Assembly (NCBI RefSeq): GCF_040448685.1
Contig: NZ_CP159290.1
Coordinates: 806,001-870,000, forward strand
Length of the DNA stretch: 64,000 nucleotides
DNA from: Cellulosimicrobium sp. ES-005
GTDB taxonomy: Bacteria; Actinomycetota; Actinomycetes; Actinomycetales; Cellulomonadaceae
Direction: 5' to 3'
The notes beneath the pieces were generated by a model. That model saw only the letters and a list, made by a program, of their open reading frames with translations. It ran no database searches and was not told the origin of the DNA. A program made the position numbers and the translations under genes. Shown here piece by piece: positions 43,636 through 51,916 of the stretch; position 1 is the first letter of the stretch, and each line of letters opens with the position of its first letter.

Positions 43636-45131
43636 GTGCGTTCCCGTCCGTCGTCGCGTGCGCCGATCTCCCGGCCGGGGTCGAGGTCGAGGCGCAGGCT
43701 CGCCCGCACCTCCCAGCCGGTGCCGCTCGGCCCCGCCGACACCGTACCGCCGTACACGGCCGCCCTCTCCCGCATCCCGATGACGCCGCGGCCCGTCCCG
43801 ACCGGGACGCCGGGCGGGTGCTGCTCCGCGACGGACGGCGGGAGGCCGCGCTCGTCGACGCTCGCGCCCTCGCCGGGCCGGCGCCCCGCCTGGTTGACGA
43901 CCCGCAGCTCGAGCCAGTCCGCGCCGGGCTCGGCGCGGCGGGAGACCTCGACGAGGACCATGGGGGACAGCGGCGCGTAGCGCAGCACGTTCGTCAGGGA
44001 CTCCTGGACGATGCGGTGCGCGGTCTGGCGCAGCGCCGGCCCGGGCGTCGGCTGCGGGCCGGAGCGCACGAGCCGGACGGGCAGACCGGCGGTCCGGAAG
44101 CGCTCGACGATCTCCTCGAGCTCGGGCGTCTCGTGCGCCGGGGCGAGGGGCACGGTCTGCTCGCCGCCGGGCTCGCGCAGGACGCCGAGCACGCGCCGCA
44201 TGTCGGCGAGCGCGGCGCGGCCGGTCGCGGTGAGCTCGTCGAGCGCGTGGCCCGCGAGCTCGGGGTTCTTCGCGCCCGACGCCTTGGCGCCGTCCGCGAG
44301 GGCGACCATCACCGTGAGGGAGTGCGCGACGACGTCGTGCATCTCGCGCGCGATGCGCGTGCGCTCGGCGGCCGCGGCGAGCTGGGCCTGCTGGTCGCGG
44401 TCGCGCGCGATGGAGTTGGCGCGCTCGACGAGGTCGGACACGTGCTGCCGACGGGCGCGCACGTTGGTGCCGATCGCGAGGGCGACCAGGCAGAGGATGG
44501 TCGTGACGAGGATGCCGACGACGCGGTCGACGGTCGCGCGGCCGGGCTCGACGCTCTGGCGCAGGATCTCCCCGTCGGCGGTCGTGACGATGTCGTACCA
44601 GAGGAGCGTCGCGCCGGACAGGGCCAGGACGACGATGGCGAGGACCGGCCACGCGATGCGCGACGGCCGCGAGGCGGCGACGGCGTAGACCGCGAACATG
44701 GCCGCGACCTCGAAGCCGGCGGTGTCGCCGGTGACCGCGATGGCGAGGACGCCGAGGACGGTGAGGCCGAGCGCGACGGTGACGGGTCGGCGGCGGCGCC
44801 AGTACAGGAGCGCCCCGCCGAGGAGGAAGAAGACGAGCGACAGCGGGGTCGAGCCGCGGGGCTGCTCCGCGAAGAGCGCGTAGAGCACGCCCGGCACGAC
44901 GAACACCGCGACGATGACCCAGTCCATGACGACCGGGCGGCGGGCGAAGTAGCGGCGCACCGGGCCGAGGCGCCGCGCGTCGAGCTCGGTGAAGGGCTCG
45001 GGCGCGGGCCGCATCGGCAGGGGCGCCGTCCCCGGCGCGCTCGCCGAGACGGCGTCCGGGCGCGCCACGGCCGACGCCGGACGAGCGGGCTGCTCGTCCG
45101 GCGTCGGCGGGGTGGTGGGCCGGGAGGTCAC
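43632..45131 (-). CDS. Sensor histidine kinase, HisKA_3 type
   Basis: 499 residues. The N-terminal 70 residues are a Pro/Ala-rich cytoplasmic region. Next come about five or six membrane segments (about 75-215: WVIVAVFVVPGVLYALF, LSLVFFLLGGALLYWR, VALGLTVLGVLAIAVTG), with no large sensor loop, so it may sense the membrane or the ABC partner. The dimerisation motif with the phospho-His is RTRIAREMHDVVAHSLTVMV. The ATPase part has the N-box RIVQESLTNVLRYAP and the G-box GRGVIGMRERAAVYGG. GTG 45131 overlaps the permease stop (GTGA). It pairs with the downstream NarL-type regulator. Confidence 0.93.
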   Translation of the reverse strand: MTSRPTTPPTPDEQPARPASAVARPDAVSASAPGTAPLPMRPAPEPFTELDARRLGPVRRYFARRPVVMDWVIVAVFVVPGVLYALFAEQPRGSTPLSLVFFLLGGALLYWRRRRPVTVALGLTVLGVLAIAVTGDTAGFEVAAMFAVYAVAASRPSRIAWPVLAIVVLALSGATLLWYDIVTTADGEILRQSVEPGRATVDRVVGILVTTILCLVALAIGTNVRARRQHVSDLVERANSIARDRDQQAQLAAAAERTRIAREMHDVVAHSLTVMVALADGAKASGAKNPELAGHALDELTATGRAALADMRRVLGVLREPGGEQTVPLAPAHETPELEEIVERFRTAGLPVRLVRSGPQPTPGPALRQTAHRIVQESLTNVLRYAPLSPMVLVEVSRRAEPGADWLELRVVNQAGRRPGEGASVDERGLPPSVAEQHPPGVPVGTGRGVIGMRERAAVYGGTVSAGPSGTGWEVRASLRLDLDPGREIGARDDGRERT

Positions 45132-46000
45132 GCGTCCCGGCGCTTGAGCACGACCGCCGCGGCGACGGTGAGCGCCGCGGTCCAGCCGGCGAGGACCGCG
45201 AAGCCGGGCCACGGGCCGATCGCGTCGGGGGACGACATCCCGCCGCCGAGCACGACCTGCTCGCCCGCGGACGCGGGCAGCGAGTTCATGAGGGTCTGGA
45301 CCCAGTCGGCCCCCGTGACGCCCATGACGATGTTGAGCACCATCGAGAGGACGAAGAACACGGCGACGAGCGTGAAGATCGCGCCCGCGGAGCTGCGGAG
45401 CAGGACGCCGACCGCGACGGAGAACAGCGCGACGGCCGTGAGGTACAGCACGACGCCGATCAGGGCGCGCTGGTCGTCGGCGGACGAGAAGTCGACCGTC
45501 ATGTCCTTGCCCGACAGGATCGGGTAGGTCACGAGGTAGGACAGCCCGACGGCGACGACGGTCGAGACGGCCGTGACGATGCCCACGACGATCATCTTCG
45601 CCGCGAGCGCGGGGGTGCGGCGCGGGACGGCGGAGAGCGTGGAGCGGATCATGCCCGTGGAGTACTCACCCGTGACGGTGAGCGCGCCGAGCACCGCGAC
45701 GGCGAGCTGGGCGAACGAGTAGCCGACCGTGATCACCATGACGCCGACGCCGTCGGTCGAGCCCATCCCCGCCTCCTCGGGCGAGACGCCCGCGGAGTCC
45801 ATCGAGGTCATGACGGCCGCGAACATGAGGGAGAAGCCCACCATGACCGCGACGGTGATGCCGAGCGTCCACCACGTGGAGCGCAGCGAGCGGAACTTAA
45901 TCCACTCCGAGCGCAGCACGTGGCCGAAGGTGAGGCGGTAGGGGGACGTGCGGGACGCCGTCGGGCTGGTGGCGCCCGGGGCGAGGGTCGTGGCGCTCAT
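45128..46000 (-). CDS. ABC-2 type transporter permease
   Basis: 290 residues with six hydrophobic segments. After a polar N-terminus comes FGHVLRSEWIKFRSLRSTWWTLGIT, a common start of actinobacterial ABC permeases (S-E-W-I-K-x-R-S-L-R-S-T). The TGEYSTGMIRSTLSAVPRRTPALAAK block in the middle is likewise typical and may contact the ATPase. Its ATG at 46000 overlaps the stop of the ATPase gene, and its own stop overlaps the kinase GTG. Such exporters often remove antimicrobials or membrane-active compounds. Substrate unknown. Confidence 0.92.
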   Translation of the reverse strand: MSATTLAPGATSPTASRTSPYRLTFGHVLRSEWIKFRSLRSTWWTLGITVAVMVGFSLMFAAVMTSMDSAGVSPEEAGMGSTDGVGVMVITVGYSFAQLAVAVLGALTVTGEYSTGMIRSTLSAVPRRTPALAAKMIVVGIVTAVSTVVAVGLSYLVTYPILSGKDMTVDFSSADDQRALIGVVLYLTAVALFSVAVGVLLRSSAGAIFTLVAVFFVLSMVLNIVMGVTGADWVQTLMNSLPASAGEQVVLGGGMSSPDAIGPWPGFAVLAGWTAALTVAAAVVLKRRDA

Positions 46001-46986
46001 CGCTGCGCTCCTTCGAGGGAGTCGGTGGGGGCCGGTGCGTCCGCGGGCGCACCCGCCGCGCCGTGGCCGATGTGGATCTGCGCGGACTCGGTCTGGTACT
46101 CGACGGAGTCGGCCGTGAGGGCCATGTAGGCGTCCTCGAGCGTCGACGTGACGGGCGTGAGCTCGTGCAGGACGAAGCCCTTCGCGGCGGCGAGCTCGCC
46201 GATCCCGGGCGCGTCCGCGCCGGTGACCACGAGCAGGCTCGGCTCGTCGCTCGTGACGGTCGCGCCGTCGCTCGTGAGGATCTCGGCGAGCTGCGTGGCG
46301 TGCGGCGTGCGGACGCGGACCGTGCGCTGCTGGGTGCCGTTGACGATGTCGCTCACCGGGGCGTCCGCGATGATGCGGCCCTTGCCGATGACGATGATGT
46401 GGTCCGCCGTGAGGGCGACCTCGCTCATGAGGTGGCTCGACAGGAAGACCGTGCGGCCCTCCGACGCGAGGTACCGGGCGAGGTTGCGCACCCACAGGAC
46501 GCCCTCGGGGTCGAGCCCGTTGACCGGCTCGTCGAGGATGAGCGTCTTGGGGTCGCCGAGCAGCGCGGACGCGATGCCCAGGCGCTGGCCCATGCCGAGC
46601 GAGAAGCCGCCGACGCGCTTCTTCGCGACCGACTGCAGGCCGGTCATGTCGATGACCTCGTCCACGCGCTTGGTGGGGATGCCGTGCGTCGCGGCCATCG
46701 CGAGGAGGTGGTTGTAGGCGGTGCGCCCGGTGTGGACGGCCTTGGCGTCGAGCAGCGCGCCCACCTCGGTGAGGGGGGAGCGGTGCTGCGCGTACGGGCG
46801 CCCGTTGACGGTGACGTGCCCCGCGGTCGGGCGGTCCAGACCCATGATCATGCGCATGGTCGTGGACTTGCCGGCGCCGTTGGGGCCGAGGAAGCCGGTG
46901 ACGGTCCCGGGACGCACGGTGAACGAGATGCCGTCCACCGCGGTCTTGGGCCCGTACCGCTTGGTCAGGCCGCGTGCTTCGATCAT
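45997..46986 (-). CDS. ABC transporter ATP-binding protein
   Basis: 329 residues, about 100 longer than the core. Walker A GFLGPNGAGKSTTMRMIMGL, Q-loop region, signature FSLGMGQRLGIASALLG (S-L-G-M-G-Q), Walker B TLILDEPVNGLDPEG, and switch His in VFLSSHLMSEVAL are all present. The C-terminal extension (about 215-300) is the DUF4162-like domain of multidrug and bacitracin-type exporters. GGAGGGGCG precedes the ATG. It is the first gene of a coupled operon with the permease, histidine kinase and response regulator. A 24-bp palindrome about 170 bp upstream may be its regulator site. Confidence 0.95.
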   Translation of the reverse strand: MIEARGLTKRYGPKTAVDGISFTVRPGTVTGFLGPNGAGKSTTMRMIMGLDRPTAGHVTVNGRPYAQHRSPLTEVGALLDAKAVHTGRTAYNHLLAMAATHGIPTKRVDEVIDMTGLQSVAKKRVGGFSLGMGQRLGIASALLGDPKTLILDEPVNGLDPEGVLWVRNLARYLASEGRTVFLSSHLMSEVALTADHIIVIGKGRIIADAPVSDIVNGTQQRTVRVRTPHATQLAEILTSDGATVTSDEPSLLVVTGADAPGIGELAAAKGFVLHELTPVTSTLEDAYMALTADSVEYQTESAQIHIGHGAAGAPADAPAPTDSLEGAQR

Positions 46987-47156
46987 GACTTCGCCCCTCC
47001 GAGGGTCGTTCGTCCGGGATGGTTCTGGTGCTCGCGGGCGGGGGTCGCACCGGGTCCGACCGGGGGCCTCACCGCGAGGTACGTCACGAGCCTAGGGACG
47101 TGGACGACGTCGGACAGCCCCCGTGCGACGTATCTTGCCCGGGGCGTGGGCCGGGC

Positions 47157-47180
47157 GACGTACGCCGCGCGGCGTACGTC
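47157..47180. promoter_or_regulatory. 24-bp perfect palindrome upstream of the ABC/two-component operon
   Basis: GACGTACGCCGC is followed directly by its reverse complement GCGGCGTACGTC. Related words, GTACGTCACG (about 47079-47088) and GCGACGTATC (about 47125-47134), lie nearer the ABC start. Together they suggest a regulator site; the local NarL-type protein is one candidate. Confidence 0.5.
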
Positions 47181-47250
47181 ACGCCGCGCGGGATGGTCCG
47201 CTGGTCGGGACTTCGCGCTCGCAGGGGCGAAAGCCGGTGAGAAACCGGCG

Positions 47251-47276
47251 GGAACAGTGGCCACGGCTCGCACGTT
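47251..47276 (+). promoter_or_regulatory. Possible ECF-sigma promoter of the Bax1-I gene
   Basis: GGAAC (47251-47255) and CGTT (47273-47276) are 17 bases apart, the pattern of extracytoplasmic-function sigma promoters (SigE-like). A TAGGAT box follows at 47280-47285 and could instead be a housekeeping -10. Two small hairpins (GCCGGT-GAGAA-ACCGGC and GGGAAC...GTTCCC) are also here. The rest of 46987-47374 contains no gene. Confidence 0.35.
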
Positions 47277-47374
47277 CCCTAGGATGAACACAGGCCAGCG
47301 ACACCCGACTCGAGGCGAGACGCCGATGACGAGGCCCGCTGAGAGGTAGTGGACGCCGCGACCAGGAGGAGCTC

Positions 47375-48268
47375 ATGAGCAACCCCGTCTTCAACAACAG
47401 CGCGGTCTTCGGGGATCCGAAGAACCAGCGCGGTGGGGCGGCCACGCAGGCCGGACCCGCCTACGGGAGCCCGCCCCCGCAGGGCCAGGGCCCCGCCTAC
47501 GGCACGCCGCCGCAGCAGGGTGCGCAGTGGGGCGCGTACGGCGCCCAGACCGCCGACGCCGCGTCGCTCGACGCGATGTACAACGCGCCGTCGGCGACGA
47601 CCGCGGACACCAAGCGCCTGACCTACGACGACGTCATCATGAAGACGGGCGGTCTGCTCGCCCTCCTCGTCGTGGTCGGTGCGGGCTCGTGGATGGTCAC
47701 GCCGCAGATGCCGGCGCTGTGGATCGTCGGTGCGGTCGTCGGCCTCGTGCTCGGCCTGGTGAACTCGTTCAAGCGGAACCCGAGCCCCGCGCTCATCGTG
47801 CTGTACACGGTCGCGCAGGGCCTGTTCCTCGGCGGCATCAGCCGCTTCTACGAGACGGCGTGGAACGGCGTCGTGCCGTCGGCCGTCGTGGCCACGGTCG
47901 CGACGTTCGCCGCCGCCCTGTTCCTGTTCAAGTCCGGCCGCGTGCGCGTCACGCCGAAGTTCATGCGCTGGCTGCTCATCGCGATGGTCGGCTACCTGGT
48001 CTTCTCGCTGGTGAACGTCGTCCTCATCATGACGGGCGTCCTGGGCGGCTGGGGCCTGTACAGCGGCTGGGGCATCATCGCCAGCCTCCTTGGCGTCGGC
48101 CTGGCCGCCGCGTCGCTCATCGTCGACTTCGACTCGATCAAGCGCGGCGTCGAGGGCGGCGTGCCCGCCAAGTTCGCGTGGTCGGCGGCGTTCGGCCTGC
48201 TCGTCACGCTGATCTGGCTCTACCTCGAGTTCCTGCGCCTCTTCGCGATCCTGCAGAGCAGCGACTGA
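47375..48268 (+). CDS. Bax1-I/YccA family membrane protein
   Basis: 297 residues. A Gly/Gln/Pro-rich cytoplasmic N-terminus of about 75 residues is followed by a conserved LTYDDVIMKTGGLLALLVVVG entry and seven hydrophobic segments: WIVGAVVGLVLGLVNSF, ALIVLYTVAQGLFLGGISRF, VVATVATFAAALFLFKSG, LLIAMVGYLVFSLVNVVLIM and others. It ends with the family block DFDSIKRGVEGGVPAKFAWSA. Members related to BI-1/YccA are linked to membrane-protein quality control or ion leak; the bacterial role is not settled. AGGAGGAGCTC precedes the ATG. A second membrane-protein gene begins 3 bp after the stop. Confidence 0.92.
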   Translation: MSNPVFNNSAVFGDPKNQRGGAATQAGPAYGSPPPQGQGPAYGTPPQQGAQWGAYGAQTADAASLDAMYNAPSATTADTKRLTYDDVIMKTGGLLALLVVVGAGSWMVTPQMPALWIVGAVVGLVLGLVNSFKRNPSPALIVLYTVAQGLFLGGISRFYETAWNGVVPSAVVATVATFAAALFLFKSGRVRVTPKFMRWLLIAMVGYLVFSLVNVVLIMTGVLGGWGLYSGWGIIASLLGVGLAAASLIVDFDSIKRGVEGGVPAKFAWSAAFGLLVTLIWLYLEFLRLFAILQSSD

Positions 48269-48270
48269 CG

Positions 48271-48789
48271 GTGGCGCGCAGCACCCGTGAACCGGCACCC
48301 GCGGCGGACCTCCCGCCGCGGGTGCCGGTCTTTCTCGCCGGCCTCGTCGTCGCCGCGGCGGCGATGCTCGGCGTCCAGGTCCTCTACATGGTCGTCTCCG
48401 GCGCCCCGCCCGCGTGGCTCGCGTTCGCGGCGCTCCTCATCCTGCTCAGCGTCCCGACCGCGGGCGCCGCGGTGGCCTGGCTCGGCACCCGGATCACGCG
48501 CGACGCGTCCGAGCGCCGGGCCGCGCTGGTGTTCGCCGCGCTCGGCCTCGTCGCGGGCGCGCTGTGGGGGTCGCTGCTCGCCGGCGGCCTCGCGCGGCAG
48601 CTCGCCGACGCCGGCGCGAGCGGCGGGGGAGCGCTGGTCGCGGGCGCGGCGGCCGTCGTCGGTGTCACGGCCGCGATCGGGGCCGGGCTGGGCCGCCTCA
48701 CCGCGCGCGAGGCGTCCGACCGGCCGCTCCTCGTCGTCGTGCTCGGCGTCGTCGTGGTCCTCGTCGCCCTCCTGGGCTTCTTCGGCTGA
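48271..48789 (+). CDS. Hypothetical membrane protein
   Basis: 172 residues with four clear hydrophobic segments: VPVFLAGLVVAAAAMLGVQV, LAFAALLILLSVPTAGAAVA, ALVFAALGLVAGALWGSLLA and the C-terminal [20 protein letters not shown] fifth Gly/Ala-rich one lies at about 115-140. The start is GTG 48271, three bases after the Bax1-I stop; no separate ribosome site is visible, so translation is probably coupled. No family is recognised. The position suggests it works with or is co-expressed with the Bax1-I protein. Confidence 0.75.
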   Translation: MARSTREPAPAADLPPRVPVFLAGLVVAAAAMLGVQVLYMVVSGAPPAWLAFAALLILLSVPTAGAAVAWLGTRITRDASERRAALVFAALGLVAGALWGSLLAGGLARQLADAGASGGGALVAGAAAVVGVTAAIGAGLGRLTAREASDRPLLVVVLGVVVVLVALLGFFG

Positions 48790-48810
48790 GCCCCACACGC
48801 GCAGGCTGCG

Positions 48811-49512
48811 TCAGGCGGGGAGGCGGCCCGTCGTCGAGGCGAAGCCGAGCCAGGTGTGGCGGTTGCCCGCCCAGCACCAGCCGACCTTCGGGGCGCCGCG
48901 GCGCTCGCGACCGTCGCGGCCCGTGCCGTTCGAGATCCACAGCGCCGGGGTGCGGGCGTCGAGGCGGCCGTCGGGCTTGCGCAGGCGCGACCCGATGGTC
49001 ATGTAGCAGAGGTTGCGCGTGAGGACGCTCGGGGCCTGGAGCGCCCAGTGGATGCCCTCGTGCAGCAGCATGGGCGTGCGCCCGCGGGCCGTGAGCTCGG
49101 GCAGCGCCTCGTCCGGCGACCAGTTCGCCAGGTCGTCGCCGCGGTCCGGACCGGCCACGAGGTAGAGCGGGCCGTCGGGGACCTCGACGCCGTCGATCGG
49201 CGCGAACCGGTCGACGTCCGTCATGTCGACGACGACGAAGCCCTCCTTCTCGCCGTCGCGCGCCGGGAGCCGCAGCAGGGGTGCGAGGGCCGACGGCGGC
49301 GCGAGCCTCCGGTCGACGACGAGCAGCGCCCCGGCGGGTGCGGTGGCAGCGAGACCGGCCGCGGCGGTGCGGAACGCGTCGGGCGTCAGGCCGGCGATCT
49401 CATGGACGCCGAGCGCGACGAGGCGCTCGGCCTGGGCGACGATGTCGGGCAGGTCGGGGAGCGTCGTCGCGGGGGCGGTCGGCTGCGGGGCGGCGGTGGT
49501 CGTCTCGGGCAC
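48811..49512 (-). CDS. DUF5701 family protein
   Basis: 233 residues, soluble. The C-terminal half has the conserved pattern YLVAGPDRGDDLANWSPDEA, GRTPMLLHEGIHWAL, NLCYMTIGSRLR, PALWISNGTG and PKVGWCWAGNRHTWLGFAS, which I recognise as DUF5701. The function is not known. The invariant Trp/Cys/His residues near the C-terminus suggest a binding site. The start is GTG 49512 with GAGAGGTGA before it on the minus strand. It converges on the membrane-protein gene ending at 48789 and is divergent from the cystathionine beta-synthase gene, with 125 bp shared. Confidence 0.82.
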   Translation of the reverse strand: MPETTTAAPQPTAPATTLPDLPDIVAQAERLVALGVHEIAGLTPDAFRTAAAGLAATAPAGALLVVDRRLAPPSALAPLLRLPARDGEKEGFVVVDMTDVDRFAPIDGVEVPDGPLYLVAGPDRGDDLANWSPDEALPELTARGRTPMLLHEGIHWALQAPSVLTRNLCYMTIGSRLRKPDGRLDARTPALWISNGTGRDGRERRGAPKVGWCWAGNRHTWLGFASTTGRLPA

Positions 49513-49637
49513 AGGTCACCTCTCGGTCGGGGCGGTCGGAGGGCTCAACGCTGTACACCGTACGGAAATTCCCGCCGTCGTGCTGCCGGAGGGCCGCACG
49601 ACGTACGCGTACCGCGCGGATCGGGGATGATCGGGGC

Positions 49638-51047
49638 ATGAGATACGCAGAGCACGTGTCCGAGCTCGTCGGCGGTACCCCGCTCGTCCGGCTGTCCCGT
49701 GTCACCGAAGGCCTCAGCGCGACGATCCTCGCCAAGGTCGAGTACGTGAACCCCGGCGGCTCGGTGAAGGACCGCATCGCGCTGAAGATGGTCGAGGCCG
49801 CGGAGGCGTCGGGCGAGCTGGCCCCGGGCGGCACGATCGTCGAGCCCACGTCCGGCAACACGGGCGTCGGCCTCGCGCTCGTCGCGCAGCGCAAGGGGTA
49901 CGACTGCGTGTTCGTGTGCCCCGACAAGGTGAGCCAGGACAAGCGCGACGTGCTGCGCGCGTACGGCGCGCGCGTCGTCGTGACGCCGACCGCCGTCGCG
50001 CCCGACCACCCGGACTCCTACTACTCGGTCTCCGACCGGCTGGTCCGCGAGATCCCGGGCGCGTGGAAGCCGAACCAGTACGCGAACCCGAACGGCCCGG
50101 CGTCGCACTACGAGTCCACCGGCCCCGAGGTCTGGGCGGACACCGACGGCCGCGTGACCCACTTCGTCGCGGGCGTCGGCACGGGCGGCACCATCACGGG
50201 CACCGGGCGCTACCTCAAGGACGTCTCGGCGGACCGCGCGGAGGCCGACGGCGGTCGCGTGCGCGTCGTGGGCGCCGACCCGGCGGGCTCGGTGTACTCC
50301 GGGGGCGACGGGCGGCCGTACCTCGTCGAGGGCGTGGGCGAGGACTTCTGGCCGGCCGCGTACGACCCGTCGGTCCCCGACGAGGTCATCGCCGTGTCGG
50401 ACGCCGACTCGTTCGCGATGACGCGGCGCCTCGCGCGCGAGGAGGGCCTGCTCGTGGGCGGGTCGTGCGGCATGGCGGTCGAGGCGACGCTGCGGCTCGC
50501 GCGCCGGCTCGAGGAGGAGGACCCGGAGGCGGCGGCGCGGGCCGTCATCGTCGTCCTGCTGCCGGACAGCGGGCGCGGCTACCTCTCGAAGATCTTCAAC
50601 GACGCGTGGATGCGGTCCTACGGGTTCCTGCCCGACGAGGAGGGTGTGACCGCAGGCGACGTGCTGCGCGCCAAGGACGGCCGCCTGCCCGACCTCGTGC
50701 ACACGCACCCGAGCGAGACGGTCCGCGACGCCATCGAGATCCTGCGCGAGTACGGGGTGTCGCAGATGCCCGTCGTGGGCGCCGAGCCGCCGGTGAAGAG
50801 CGGCGAGGTCGCGGGGTCGGTGAGCGAGCGGGAGCTGCTCGACGCCGTGTTCTCCGGCCGCGCGTCGCTCGCCGACCGCGTCGACCAGCACATGGAGCCC
50901 CGCTTCCCGCTCATCGGCGCGGGGGAGGGCGTCGAGGCGGTGCGCGCCGCGCTGCACGACGCCGACGCGCTCCTCGTGGTGGAGGACGGCGACCCGGTAG
51001 GCGTCCTCACCCGGCACGACCTCCTGGGCTTCGTCGCCGCCCGCTGA
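49638..51047 (+). CDS. cbs: Cystathionine beta-synthase
   Basis: 469 residues. PLP-dependent beta-replacement of serine (or O-acetylserine) with homocysteine to give cystathionine; the first step of transsulfuration. Features: VGGTPLVRLSRV, the PLP Lys in NPGGSVKDRIALKM, the TSGNTGVGLAL phosphate loop, GTGGTITGTGRYLK, and GLLVGGSCGMAVEA. The C-terminal part (about 350-469) has two CBS domains (TVRDAIEILREYGVSQMPVV and GVEAVRAALHDADALLVVED), which regulate in other enzymes. The length and CBS pair separate it from plain cysteine synthase. No Shine-Dalgarno: GATGAT ends 6 bases before ATG 49638, so it is probably leaderless. Confidence 0.92.
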   Translation: MRYAEHVSELVGGTPLVRLSRVTEGLSATILAKVEYVNPGGSVKDRIALKMVEAAEASGELAPGGTIVEPTSGNTGVGLALVAQRKGYDCVFVCPDKVSQDKRDVLRAYGARVVVTPTAVAPDHPDSYYSVSDRLVREIPGAWKPNQYANPNGPASHYESTGPEVWADTDGRVTHFVAGVGTGGTITGTGRYLKDVSADRAEADGGRVRVVGADPAGSVYSGGDGRPYLVEGVGEDFWPAAYDPSVPDEVIAVSDADSFAMTRRLAREEGLLVGGSCGMAVEATLRLARRLEEEDPEAAARAVIVVLLPDSGRGYLSKIFNDAWMRSYGFLPDEEGVTAGDVLRAKDGRLPDLVHTHPSETVRDAIEILREYGVSQMPVVGAEPPVKSGEVAGSVSERELLDAVFSGRASLADRVDQHMEPRFPLIGAGEGVEAVRAALHDADALLVVEDGDPVGVLTRHDLLGFVAAR

Positions 51048-51062
51048 CGCTCCCCGGCGCCG

Positions 51063-51121
51063 GCCGAACACGACATGGGTGTCGTTATCCGTGGGAGAAC
51101 GACGCCCATGTCGTGCTCGGC
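51063..51121. terminator. Bidirectional hairpin between convergent genes
   Basis: A 24-bp stem (51063-51086 with 51098-51121) with two mismatches and an 11-base loop lies between the cbs stop and the convergent membrane-protein gene. It should end transcripts from both sides. Confidence 0.75.
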
Positions 51122-51148
51122 AGCGATCGGGGTCGTTCTCGGGAGCGG

Positions 51149-51847
51149 TCAGGGGCGTGGTTCGCGGAGCGCCACGATGGCGAGGAGAGCGCACCCGGCG
51201 CCGAGCAGGACGCCGTGCGCGACCCGCAGCCCCGGCCCGCCCCAGAACTGCGGCAGCAGCAGGACGAGGCCGAGGGCGAACGGCAGGGTGAGCCACCAGC
51301 GCGCGACGCGCCGGAGCGCGACGGCGGTCAGCGCGCCGCCCGCCGCCAGGAGGAGCAGCCCCGCACCGAAGAGCGTGACCGCGAGCGGTCCCGTGCGCAG
51401 GTCCGTCACGACGGCGAGGAACCCGGACGCGGCGGGGTCGCTCGTGGCGGTCGCGGCGCGGGCGACCGCCTGGATGCCGAACATCTCCGCGCCGAAGAAG
51501 AGCGCGGCGAGGAATCCTCCCGCCCACGCCAGCCCGGTCGCGGACGCGAGCAGGGCGGTCGTGCGGCGCGGAGCGCCCGGGGCGAGGGCCGAGCGCAGCC
51601 CCAGGAGAGCGGGCGCGAGCAGCCCGATCGCGAGGATGCCGCACAGGTGCGCGACGACCCACCGGTCGGACGCGAACGCAGCGGCGAGCCCGGCCGTCGG
51701 GCGCGCCTCGTCCGGCCACGGCCGCAGCACGGGGAACAGGACGAACCCGGCGCCCGCCGCGACGAGCGCGGCGGCGGTCAGGCGTCGGGTGCGGGTCGAG
51801 GCCGACGGCGTGGTCGTGCCGGGCGCGGTGGTGGTGGTCGAGCTCAC
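51149..51847 (-). CDS. Hypothetical multi-pass membrane protein
   Basis: 232 residues with six hydrophobic segments (e.g. LTAAALVAAGAGFVLFPVLR, VVAHLCGILAIGLLAPALLG, LAVTLFGAGLLLLAAGGALT, FALGLVLLLPQF). A Thr/Ser-rich N-terminus precedes them. The layout resembles DUF4386-like integral membrane proteins, but I cannot assign it firmly. GGAGG lies 6 bases before GTG 51847. It is 69 bp downstream of the TetR gene on the same strand, so it is probably the third gene of the hydrolase-tetR operon. The function is unknown. Confidence 0.78.
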   Translation of the reverse strand: MSSTTTTAPGTTTPSASTRTRRLTAAALVAAGAGFVLFPVLRPWPDEARPTAGLAAAFASDRWVVAHLCGILAIGLLAPALLGLRSALAPGAPRRTTALLASATGLAWAGGFLAALFFGAEMFGIQAVARAATATSDPAASGFLAVVTDLRTGPLAVTLFGAGLLLLAAGGALTAVALRRVARWWLTLPFALGLVLLLPQFWGGPGLRVAHGVLLGAGCALLAIVALREPRP

Positions 51848-51916
51848 GGGAGCCTCCGGGGTGGTTGCGCGGGACGGATGGGGGTCTTCGCCGGGGCCGG
51901 TCTGCGGCGCGGGGCG

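Noticed and set aside
47221-47280. Cobalamin-riboswitch-like words (AAGCCGGTGAGAAACCGGC) before the Bax1-I gene
   Set aside because: Only the small GCCGGT-GAGAA-ACCGGC hairpin matches; the B12 box and the rest of the aptamer are missing, and the region is probably upstream of the promoter.
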